From positions 911,703 to 975,702 of the forward strand of contig VWZP01008283.1 in assembly GCA_013396995.1 (NCBI GenBank): DNA of 64,000 nt, given 5' to 3'. How positions within the stretch are numbered: the stretch's first letter is position 1; the number at the start of each line of letters is the position of its first letter. Position numbers and translations under genes: made by a program. This document shows positions 24,491-37,000 of the stretch, piece by piece. The stretch is from Dicaeum eximium. Its lineage: Eukaryota > Chordata > Aves > Passeriformes > Dicaeidae. The notes under the pieces were generated by a model. It was not told the origin of the DNA. It saw only the letters and a list, made by a program, of their open reading frames with translations, and ran no database searches.

Positions 24491-25058
24491 TTAGCACTTC
24501 TTCAGCAAGCACTGTTTGAACGCCGAGGGTCTCTGGGACAGCAGACATCCCTTGGCCAGTTTCCCGTGGCCATCCTTGCACTGGACAGTCCTGGTGTGCC
24601 AGCCCGTGTCGCACGTTCGAGAGCAGGAGAGCCACGGCCCCGTCACCCAGCGGGGCTGCGCGGCCGGCGCAGTCACTTTGCCGCCGCCGCTGCTGGGGAC
24701 GGAGTTGGCCAGCTGGCCCTGTTTCTTTGGCACGAAGAAGCTGTAGCGCACGTCCACGGGCTGCGTGGGGTCGGTGGCCAGGATCTGCACGATCAGGATC
24801 TCCTTGGTGGCCGAGTGGCCCATGGCGTGCAGGAAGTCGTCCTTGTGGCTCCAGCCGCTGTAGTTCATGACGGTGCCGTTGATGTCGATGATGGTCTCCG
24901 AGGTGGAGATCATGTACTTCCCGTTGACCAGGTACTCCCCATTCTTCTTCTTCAGGGCCAGGTAGGCCGTGAACCTGCTCTGGTCCTTGCTCTTGAACTG
25001 CCGCACTTTGATGTGGGTCGCCCCTTCTGGGATCTTCACCACGTCCGTGTAGCCCTTG
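24491..25058 (-). CDS. ADAMTS5: ADAMTS5 exon 8: spacer domain, C-terminal TSP1 and stop
   Basis: 568 nt of coding sequence from the acceptor ctccag to TAA at 24493-24491 (visible residues 612-799). It begins KGYTDVVKIPEGATHIKV, carries the spacer beta-sandwich with IDINGTVMNYSGW (potential N-glycosylation sites), then FVPKK, a short Gly/Ala/Ser/Pro linker that is the least familiar part, and a terminal TSP1 repeat WVTGPWLSCSRTCDTGW ending in CLLKKC. ADAMTS5 has just one TSP1 after the spacer, as seen here. The exon continues into the 3' UTR without a further intron that I can detect. Confidence 0.97.
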
Positions 25059-28000
25059 CTGGAGGGAGGGAAAGAAGGGAGAGTCTCACTGCAACGCCTC
25101 ACAAAGTCACTGGCATGACACAGAATCACAGGATCAACCAGGCTGGAACAGACCTTTGAGTCCAACCTATGGACAACAACATCTTGCTTCCTTTCAGTTC
25201 AGGCCACCTAGATTTTCCCTGAGATTAATTTAACCAGGTTCCACTCTTGGCCTGCTGTGTTGCTCTTCATGTTCTCCAAGAAGTTTCTACTGCACTTCTT
25301 GCAGATTGCTTAATCTTTAGCTTTAGGGACAGTTTGACGTGGGTCAGATACCAGAGGAATGAAAAATAACAGATAGCTTATAGATTTCAGCAAAGGGTGG
25401 GAGATATGAAATACGATGCACGCGCTGCCTGCCAAGGAAAAGATAATGAGACGTGCATTGGTTACAGCTGTTCCTTGCTGCCTTTGCTATAATGATGATT
25501 AAGGAAAGCACAAGCAGAGGAACAGCTGGGTAGAGGTACCTTGGGAACATTTAAAAATAGTCTTGATCACCGAGAAAAAATTTGTTTACTTTGAAATTTA
25601 TAAAGCCAAAGATTAATCGTCAAGTGTCTAATAAGAGGAGCACCCAAAGGCTTCATCTGTACCCCACAGAGTTCTCTACTACTTATGAATTATCTTAACT
25701 GGGATTTAGAAAAAGAGATCAAACTCTTTTACCGAAAGTGACAAGCATTTAAAACCTGTGCTGGAATTTATCACTATCTCAAGTATGTTATTTTAACTTT
25801 ACTGATATATAGGAAACAATTTAAAGGCTGTACATAGCTGTAAGCTTCCAGCTGGACTTTAGAGATGTGTTTTCATTCCTAAACCAGTGACAAAGCCATC
25901 CTGAAAGTACCTCATATCTGAAAGGTTTAATGAGAAAATACCTGAAAAATACATAAAAGTGATGGCATCTCCTTTGGGATTGTTTAAAGAACAGACTGCT
26001 AATTTTGAGAACTTTTGGCTGCACAAGTAGAGACTGCACATATTACAGATGAAACATTTGTGCTGATCCCCTGCTATTTCCAGCAGTTATGGGACAATGA
26101 CTTAAGGCTCCACTGATTTAGCACCTCCATAAAGCTGGAGGAACATGGTGCGAATCCCAGGCTGGGAACCCTGCTCTACAGCACTGCACAAATGTTTTTA
26201 CACAAGAGTTGCCAGAATAGCTCAGTTCAAACGTGTCATTAAAGTTACAAAATCATTTGTTCAAAACCTACAAGCAGTCCTGGAGAATTCAAGTAGTCTG
26301 CACTAAGAGCTGTAATGCTCCATGTGCACAGAGAAGCATGTGCTGATTAATTCCCCTCTTTCCCAACTTCTGATAATTTGGCTTTATAGCTTTTTAAACA
26401 AAAATATCAGGAAGCAAATTTCCCAGAAAATTCTGTTTTGCCTGCTCTAAAAGGAAAGAAAAAAAAAAGGCACAAACAAATGTTGTCATGGCAATTGTCT
26501 GCACTGAGAAATATTAGTTTTGCCTTGTACATTTAAATTTCCCTGTACATTTCATGTACAGATTGCTAAAGTTTATTAGTGGACAGCAACAAGGGAGCTG
26601 CTATTTTTCAGTGGAGGGAAGATGATTTTCCTACCAGCACTGCCCTTTCAAACAAAACTGTAAAAACAGTTTACAGACAATTAAGATGTCACTGTTTTAA
26701 TCGGGGCTTTATTTTAACTCGCAGAGAAGACTTGCCTCAAACAACTTTTCCAGTAAAAATAAATCAGCAGTCCCAAATCTAATCAAAATCATATTAGAAC
26801 ATAAATTTACCCTCTGGCCAGTCTCATGACACTTAAAGGCATGGTTTGAAGAGTAAGATGGTAACTTCACAGAGATAATTATAATAAATCTCTCCATTTC
26901 CAAGTGTATCTATGGTACAAATCTGGCCTCCCTGAAATTTGTGGAGCCCCTCTAACACTTTTCCTGGAGCTTGATTATTACCAAATCACATGAAATACAT
27001 CTCCCACTGTCATCTTCACTTAGACATTCCCAGACATCCCAGTATTTACAAATTGGAAAAGACTTGGTTTATATAATTACTAATTTGGTTGGAAAGCCAT
27101 TCTTTTTGGCAGAGGTGTTTTGGCATCGTTAGATGAGCAATCACTGGTTTACCAGAAAGAAGATTAATTATGTTTATTTTTAGAATAAATTCACTCTCCA
27201 AGCCATTTTCGACTGCCATTAATCAGTCTGTTGAAATTTATAGAAATAAAAGATCAGTTCAGGAGTCAGATTTCAACTTCTGGTAGCTTTCAACATACTA
27301 CGTAAGAATTTAGAAGATATAAAATCAAGTTAATATATAAAAGATGCTTAATGCAGTCACTGATTCTGAGTGGAAATTATCAACTAAAAGTTTCTATGTG
27401 TAGATCAGTCCTTTGAGACCTTGGAATCTGTATAATTGATGATTAAAAATCGCAATTTTTCTGTGAATCATAAGAATTGCAGAGGGAAAAAAATCAGTTG
27501 ACAGAAAGCACTTAAAAACTTGAGACTGGTCTATCAGTACTGCCCTCAGTGTGGTGAGGGAAAACCATGGCAGGAGTTCCATTTATTTCACTTGTATCAA
27601 GTTTTATTAGAGTTAAAAGGTGAACTCTGACAGAAAAATGGCTTGTGATAACTGCTATAAATATTTTGACTTTTAAAAAAATCTATCTGGAGATTGATAT
27701 TATGCCAGTGGACATGAAGGGATATGAAGGGATATAGTCATGAGTAAGCCTATGATACTCCTGATATCTCATCTATTTACCTGAACTCCACACATCCCCA
27801 GCAGTGGGAAAGGGAATTTTTTGGGTATAATCTCTCTCAGCTATTAAGGAAGGTGTTTACAGCTGCCTGCTTCTCTGCACTTCTAACACAAGGAATGTGT
27901 GTCACAAAATCAGGTGGGATGTCCTCAGTGCCACTCAAAACAGATGAGATGAAAAAGCATTCCCAGGGTGTAACTTGCTGATGCAGCAACAAGTGGGAAA

Positions 28001-31000
28001 TGCAAAATGTCAGAGAGATGCAGATAATTCTGATCCCAACACCTTTCTGATTTATTTCTCTCTTCCTTTTCCTCTGTCCTCTAGGAACCACAACCCACCT
28101 GACACAGCAAGATTTGCGAGTGGCACGAGTTGCTATGCCTTACTCCTGTTGGTGCTCACCTGCTTCACTGGCACTTTGTGTCAGAAATGAGCTGGGTGCA
28201 GTGTTTTGCCAGTTGATGCTTTGCCAATTTTAGGATAATGCTAGGAGCCAGCTGTGCACATCTGGGAGGTGCAGTAAGCTACAGGCAGTGTGGTTTTTTC
28301 CCCATGTGAAAGCAAATTGCGTTTAGAGACAGAAAGCAAGCAGCATGTGGCAGAGTAGCTATCTGCACAACAAGATGCATTTGCTGTTGAGATCAGTACC
28401 TCTTTTTGGTGAAGGTTCCCATGACTTTTGTGCAGCTGGAGTTGTCTCCTCCACACACCCCACACTTGTCATACTGGAGCTTGGACCCGATGATGCCATC
28501 GCAGCCCGTCCGGATGCACTTCCCTCGCACACACACCGAGTTGCTGTAGGGTCGACACTCCGTGCCATCAGTGACCTGGGCAAGCAAATAAAACTTGGTT
28601 CAAACTGCCACAGAAATCTGCAGGTTTGGATCCACCTGGCTAAACCCAGTTCCTTATTTAAGTCACCAGCTCAGAGCAGGTCGCCTCCCCTGAGAGACCT
28701 GACTGAGCTTCTCTAATATTGATGGTAAAAAAGCAGATTAAATGTAGCGTAAGGACAAAAGCAAGGACAGCTAACTTTCAGTTTGCATTGCATCTGATAG
28801 AACAAACTGACCACAAGTCACATCTGTGCCACTAATTATGCTATGCTAATTGGTTCTTTAGGAGTTACTCTGGATTCCTTAAACACAGTGCAGGTTAGAC
28901 TTACTCTTTTCTCCTAAAACTCTTTCTCCTCCAAAAAACCCCATAATGACAGAAAACTCCAGGCAGAAAGCCCTTTATCCACTACTGAAAACAAACCAGT
29001 GCAGAGAGGCCCAAATTTTTCCATGCATTCACATACTGAGATATGGAAAACATAATCTCATTTCAGAGGCCAGTTCTGGCCCTAAGGTACAACCACTGGA
29101 TCGAACCATTAAATCGGATCACAGAGTTAAATATTTTAATAATATGATTAACTTTTTTTCCCTGGTTGTAGGGAAAGATTTCTAAAATATGGGACACTTC
29201 TAAGCTGGAGCAAGAAGCCCTGACTGGAGCTGCCACTACCTTCTGAGAAAATACCACATAATAACCGGTTCCTTTGGCTCGGCAGGTGAGCTTGCAGACG
29301 TCTCCAGGCAGTACTCCAGCATACTTGGGGACCCATTCCACAAAAGTCTTGACCCCCTTTGCATCAGACTGATAGCCATTCCTTGCTTCACACTGCTCTT
29401 GTCGAAAGGATTTAGCTGTGGAATTATTCACATCATTAGTGGCTATTTCAGGCCATGCTGCAAATATCATTATGTCCTTCTATTACTCCAACTTCTTTCC
29501 TACATCGTTTTTAAGTTATGTCACACCACTTCTTTACTTAGAACTGGCCTTCCATTCCCCCTACTATTTTAGCTTGGAAATCCCCCCACAACATAACAAG
29601 CATTAAAGGCCTAAAGTTTGCATGATGTTTCATTTTAGAGGACTGCCCTTTTTTCGCTCAAGTGTCTTTTCTCTACGGCATCCAGGGCAAGGTGTGGGTG
29701 ATGAATTAGGATATTGTACTAATGCTGTACATCATGCCTTGATAAATACAATTTGGGAGGCTACAGTGAGCCTTTGCTGTGTGGTTTCAGGGCAGATAAT
29801 CAGTGTTTAGTGCCTGTGAAGGGAGGGCTGGAGCAGGAGGGCACTCACCGTTGGCAGGACAGGGCGTGACGTTGCAGGAGCGGTAGATGGCCCGCTTGCC
29901 TGTGCAGTATCTCCCGTTGTTCCTGGGGGCTGGGTTGTTGCAGTGGCGATAGGCAAACTGAACTCCTCCCCCACAGGTACGGGAGCACTGTCCCCAGGGT
30001 CCCCAGGATCCCCAGTTGCCATGGCTTGAAGCCTGAAAAACACATGGAACAGCAGGAGGTGAGTTCGTCATCCGAGCGTGGATGGGGTTGTTACCTCAAA
30101 GTCACTGCTAATGCCTTCCTCAACTGAAGGAAATTCCTTCAGGGATAGCAGGTCTTAGGAACCTTCTTGCTCCCAGCAAAGTTAATTTCTTTTATTTGCA
30201 CACTGATGACACCTCATTTGCACTGTGGGTGCAAAGCCAGTGCTGGGCCTTGCTCCACACAACCGCCTTCAGCCTCTTCACGGAACAGACCCATGGTTTC
30301 ATGGGCTGCTCTCTTATTCTTTGCTATTCCTACCAATTCCTACCAAAAAGGCCCCTTAAACTGGCTCCAAGGGGTTCAACTCTCAGAATATACCCATACT
30401 GCTAATCTGAGATTAATTAAATCCAACTATTGTGATGTGTAATTACTGGCAAGAGATGGAGTTGTCAACTGCTACATTGGCTATAGTATTGCAATACCAT
30501 GTAGAAGTATAGAAATCCATAAAAAAGGGTACAGAAATCCATTTAAAAAGTGGTAGAAAGGCTGTAGCTTGATTTGAATGGCTCCCATAGTTTGCAAATA
30601 TTTTCACAAAGCTCTACAAGTCCACATCTCTTCTGTGGGTGTAGGAGAGAAGGGGCTACTGTCTACCCAGAGAATTTACAAGTATCTGAACTGTGCAGCT
30701 GACTGCTCTCATGAGCCTGGGGATTCTTCAGATGTAGACAGTAGACAGGGGTTCTCTGTCACTGGAAGCACAAACTTTTCTGATCCAGAAGTTATATTCT
30801 GGATTAATTTCATCTGCCCTTTTCTTCATTAGAATTAGGGCCCTGGGGCCTTTCAGATGAGGGCTGTAGGTTAAATGTGGAGATGTGATTTATCTTGCTT
30901 TCTGTGCCAAGTCAGAAAGCCGTGTCCTGATGACTGTCATTTACTGAATGGGCAAATCACCTCCTCTGAAAGGATGCTCCCAGTTTTCCAGGAACGAAGG

Positions 31001-34000
31001 CTTCCCTTAAAGAAGAAAATACACTTCCTAAACCTCAGGAGCATTTTTCCTACATCCCTCACCAACAACACCCCAATCCTGTGCTAAAAAAACAAGGCAG
31101 CTTTCAATCTGACTTCCAGGCAGCCCTTTTCACTCCCACAAAAATCAGCACCTCCGAGGGATCGCCTTTCCAAACACCCCTCGGGGTCACGGCCGCTAAC
31201 TTACAGAGTAGTATTTCTTCTTGGTTTTGTCCACGCATTTCCCTTGGAGGCAGATCCTTCCTTTGCCACAGGGGGTTCCCTCGACGGCGGGCAGCTTCTT
31301 GGTGAGGCAGACCATCTGTCCCTGGCGCACTACGGCGCACCAGAGGCGCGAGCACACGTCCATGCCGGGGCACACGGTGTACTCGGCGCCGAACGCCAGC
31401 TTGCACTGCCGGATGGCGTCGTACGTCTGCCCCGGCAGCTCCTCGGGGCCCACGATGTGCTTCCTGGGCTGGTCCAGCAGGCAGTTCCCTACAAGAGCAA
31501 GCCAGGCTGTTGTTTATTTAGTTATTTACTGCTGTTTCCCAGTTTTCCTCACGGCACTGCAAAGCCGCTCGGGTTCAGGCGACAGCGAATCTCCTTCAAG
31601 GGATGGTGATGGGAACATTCTGAGGTGACACTGCACGAGGTCAAACTGCTGCCACTGTGTTCTGACCTTATGTTGAGCTGCCTATCCCCAGCCTGAGGTG
31701 TAAATGAGTTTTATCCAGGTCCTTTTGGCCTTTCAATCCTTGGAACACATTCCCTGCTATTTATCTGTTAGTGATTTAAGGATCGAGCTAGACTCATGTA
31801 AGCAAGGCTCAAAGCAAGCATAGTTGTCATCTGAGTTTTAACAGGGTGTCAGAAATAGTAAAGTTTCTAAAGGGATGCCAAAAAAATCAAAAAGCACAGA
31901 CTTGTACCCGATGAGGCCAAAAAACCTGAACAAAACAGATCAAAACCCAAAAATTTCTACCAGGCTAAAGGAAAAACATAAGCTACATATCAAAACTAAT
32001 GCTGCCACTAAAGCTGGACTGCACTTTTCTTCTAAGGAGTGATACTTGGCTGCTTATGGAACTAGTTTGAAAAGGGTTATCCATTTTATATGAAAACCCA
32101 TAGATAACAGGAAGAAAAAATTGCATGAATGTAAAGATTTGTCTATGTGTTTTAAGGTCTGCAGTGGTCAAGATTTGTCTGGCACACTTTAAAAATGAGA
32201 ATTCACATTTATGTTCTAGGTATCTTCTGATAGCTGGTTTTTTTTTACTGTTGAAAACCTCACTTGTTGACATGCTGAACTATTTATTCAGTGTAACCTC
32301 TTTTACACTTCATGAAAGGAATATGTGGTCTGGGCAAGCTTCACTCATCCTCGGCCAAAATAACTCACCACAATTTACCTCACTTGGGAATCCACACCAG
32401 TGTTCTTCACTTGCATCATGGCTGAAAAAAGCCTATCTATAAAACTCTCACTATTTACACAAAATGGAATAGAATTTCAAGCTATGGCAGGGAGTTTAAG
32501 CAAACCAAATACCCCGTATTTCTCAATAGCTTGAGTTTTCCTTCCAAAACACACACTTACTGCAACTGTTCTGCTCTTCTAAAGACTAATGCCAATTAGC
32601 CAAATTAGCCAAAAATTCTTTCTGCATGATGACTTACAACCAAAAACTCTGTCTTGTTAAACCTGTTCCATTTGCTGACCCTGATTTACCCTATCCTTAT
32701 ATTTAATCTGGATTATGCTGAATTTTTAATGCAGACAAGGTGTGCCAATGCTAGCTGCCATGAGATAAAGATAATTAAAAATACCCTGGGTTGTTGTAGT
32801 GTAAAATACTAGAGATGAGATGAGGAGTAAGGAAGCACCTGTCTTTTTTCCTAGAGTTTCTGGATATAATTTGCAAAAGTTCTGACAAAAATGCACTTTG
32901 AAGTGCATTTTTGTATGAAGTTACTTAAAAGTAAACAGCAGTGGAAATCCTCCTTCATATACCTTGTGAGGAGGGAGGAAGCCACTGAAATGTGAGGGCA
33001 GTGACGGGAAGGCTATAGCATGTCAATATTCAGTTTTATTCACTGCTTTTGTACCTATGCTGAAGTTTATCAAACTCACAACTAAAACTGTTTTTCAGTA
33101 TTTTAGAACACCATAATAACACTTCATTTGGAATGGAAATACAAATTTTGAGAAAAAGGAAAGGTCTCACCCTTGCACATATTCATCTGTCAATCATTTC
33201 AGTTAAAATGATAATTTCATCATTATATGTGAGTAACAAACAGCATTCACAAACTCACACGGCAAATATAACATTTTTTTCCCCTTCATAACACAGGGGA
33301 ATGAGATCCAAACTTCTCCCTAACTGAGGAAAATGGTGCAATCTCTACAAAGCCAGGTGCTCCGGCTGATCTCACACGATAAATCCAAAACTCAAGATAG
33401 GGAAGGCCCCTAAGGATTTCCCACAGGGAAAAAAACCATCTTTATATGGGTAGAGTGTAGCAGTGTCTGTGTTTGGACAGGCTGCAGTGAATTGCAGGTG
33501 TTTTTACCACCAGGTGGTCCAACCTCCTGCTTTCATGGCCCCTGGTGGGAGGGCAGAGAGGGCTTCAATTCTGCTCTACATTTCAACATCCACAGCATAT
33601 ACATACTGCTATTCCCTTTTTTTTTTTTTTTTTTGTCCTGGGCACCAAAGAACAGCTTTGTGCCCTGGAATAGAGCAACATTGTTGGCTGATGACAGTGC
33701 TAATTAAGCCATCTCATTATCTCTCTCTCAATGCCATGTGTAATATATCTTGGGGGGAAAAAAAGAAGGCGGAACAAGATCTGTGCAGGAAGCAGATAAG
33801 CAGGATATAAATTAATTAAAATACAAACAGTCCTTGTTCCAGGTTGCACAGAGCACTGGGCCTGAACACACAAAGTCCCAAGCAACCACCCCACAGCCTG
33901 GTGGTTGGCATGACAATAAAGGCAATTAGTACCTTTGGAAAGGCTTTGCTAAAAGCAGATGGATATAAATGTCACCCTCCTCTGGACACAAACCGAGACT

Positions 34001-37000
34001 TTTCTTTCTAAATGTCAAACTGTTGTCTGGGGTCATCTCGTGAGGGTAAAACAAATGGTGATATCATGACAGAGCTGTTTATTGTTCTCAGAGCAGGCCC
34101 CAGGAGACGGGGAATCAGCACCTTGATCCTCCCCAGCCCCCTGGCTGACCTTGGACGAGACATTTCTGTCGGGATTTACTCAGCTGACCTCATGTAATGC
34201 TGGTGTCTGCAGTGCACTCAGCTGTCAGGTGTTTCACTGCTGAGGAAAATCACTTAATGGTCTCATTCAGCACCACTCATGCACCCAGTGCTGCTGAGGC
34301 CATTCAAATCAAGTTTTCAAATCATTTGCAGTCAAATCATTGCCTTCCATTTTGACTTCATGGATGGCGTTTGTATTCTGTTAGGACAGATCTGTGATTT
34401 TAAGAAAATAACTGGGAAATTATAAATTTCTACAGAAAAGAAGACTGTTACTTACAAAAGGTCTCTGAAGGACTGATCCATCAAGAAAAGAGATTCCTTA
34501 AATATTATGCATTTGAAATCACACCAATAGCGTCAGCAATAAAATTAATTCCCAGAGGACTCTAGGCCTACATGATGAGAGGTTCAAATTTCCTATGAAT
34601 AATTTCATCATATCAATAACTCTTGAAGACCACACACCTACATGATAGCTACTCGTGAACTGAGGAGAAAAAAGCTCCTTACACTTTGTGAGAGGTCATT
34701 CATGGATGGTGGGAGAGTTACCTCAGTAACTCAAATGAGAACGTTCTCTTCATTTGTGGAAATTAATTTGATAATATTAAATCAATGCCAGAGCAATATG
34801 GACCATAAAACAGGATAGTACACATTAATGAATCTAATAAAATTGAGAGAAAAAATTAAGTCATTCGGAGAAAAAATATTTCAGAGAGCACTGAAATCAG
34901 CCAACAAAATATTTAAAAGCAAACTTTTACATTCAGCAGACACGCCACACCTTTTATCCATAAGCATTTTGGTTACCATAACAACTTGATCCATTCCCTC
35001 AATTATGTCATTTTTATCTCAGCATTTTGGTATTTGAGTGGTTTGTTTAATAACTGCAGTTGCTTTGGGAGCACAGTGAAGACTTTAAAATTCATTAAGG
35101 AGTGAAGCTGAAGTCCATGCTTTTTCATTTCTACTTTTGGAAAATGAAATTTTTGTCCTTATTCCCCAAGGGGTAACTGTCATATTTAGCAAATAAGCTG
35201 CCAAAAAAGGTTCTTATTTAAAAATATAGCTTGACAGTAAAAAGTACCATGTAGCTGCCACAGGGAGTGATAACACATACCGTGGCCATCATCAAAGAAT
35301 TCTGTGATAGTTGCTGAAGTGCACTTGGACCAGGGCTTTGAAGCATCAATGCTGGTCAGGATGGAGGACATCAGGCGCTTGTCTTCCATGGAGCCAAAGT
35401 TCTCCTCACAGAACTTGGAGTCATCGTGGGAAAGCCCAAGCAAGTGCCCTGTGGAGATGAAACAAATAAATAAAATTATATGACTATCCAGAGTTTACCA
35501 GCTGGAGCTCACGGTCATGTGAGGGAAGGGAACTGTACTCATTTATATTTATCAACAATTGACTTCTTACTGGTTTTCCAAATCACCTTCAGGAAGAAAA
35601 ACTTTGTGTAAATGTTCTGCAACTGTCTAGAAAGGTGCCACATCTTTTTAAACAGCTAAAAATAAAAGTATTTAAGATGCAACTAAACAAAGGGCAGAAG
35701 AATGAATGGGAATAAAGCTGCAGAGAACTGAAGCCTGAACTTAATGCTCAAAATGTTCAAACTAAACTAGAAGTTGATTAATAAGATATTCAGGGCTAAA
35801 CCAAGAGTGCTTTAACAATAAGGACAAGACCACCCATCAAAGCCACTGCAGAAAGAAAGCCTGATGCCCTGAAGGGACACATTCTGCAAGATGTTGCCTT
35901 TTCTTTTTTCAGGTAAGGAAAACCATTTTTGTTTGGCAATACTTCCTACATAAGGCCAGATAATGCTGTTTTTGTGCTGCACTGAGACACTATCAGGAGG
36001 TACATGTCAAGTTTCAGTCTGACACAGCACTGCATTTAAAGACTTGCTCTGAAGGGATGACAACAGCTTTGTTCCATTCCAGACAAATGCTGGTCTTGAG
36101 CAAAACAATTCACTGCTAAGATTATTATTTCAACCTGACAGATTCCTCTGACAAGAGTAACCAAATAATCAGAGCATCACTTCTAACCTACAGAGCAAAT
36201 TCTCTGGAAGTGGGCTGAGCATTTAATACACTCTATTTACATTGTATTTACTGATCCAAGACTGCTCACAGTTGTAGAAATTACCTCACTGCAGAATGTT
36301 TGTGAAATAAGGCAATGAGGGTCTCTTAGTAGAAAAGGAGTTTAGTTTTTAAGTCTTTGCCTTGGTACTAAAAAGCCCTGGATGAAAAAAGAAAGCTGGA
36401 GCATTGATCCAGAGTTTGGCTGAGTAACATCCCATGGCTGGGGATGGTTCAGTGTGGGATATGAATGATAGTTGGGTGCACACCAGCAGCTCCAGGATAG
36501 AACTTTTCAGAGTGCTCAGCATTTTATAGCACCATGCAGAACTACCCAGAACTCTGTGACATGAAGCTTTCAGTCCTGCAGGGCAGAATTCCAGGTTGTC
36601 ACAGCCTCTGGTACCACTCTGCAGCACCTCACCCACAGAAGATGCACTTTTGTTCTCCAGACAAATCCCTTTATTGCATAACAGCCCTTCACTCTTCAGA
36701 ACTGTTCCTTCTCTGCTAAGGACATCCCATGTAAGTACGTCATTAAACAATACAGTGCACATATTCACAAGCCTGTTAATGCTTCTGCAGCTTGGGCTGC
36801 TCTGGAGTTTCTCTGCTACCTATCACATTTCTTTTTTCTCCTTCATAGAGAAAAACAATAAAGTATCCTTTGGATATGAGGAAGCTTGCAGGTAAATTTC
36901 AAGCTCTTCATTTTGAGCTGAGAGACTGAGGATTTCTTCATAACGCTGTTGCAATTTAGCCTCCCTCCTCAGCAAAAGGCTGGACAGCCTCTGTGGAGAA

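Noticed and set aside
24395..25159. A 254-codon plus-strand ORF
   Set aside because: It is antisense to ADAMTS5 exon 8; its openness reflects the codon bias and GC content of the real coding exon.
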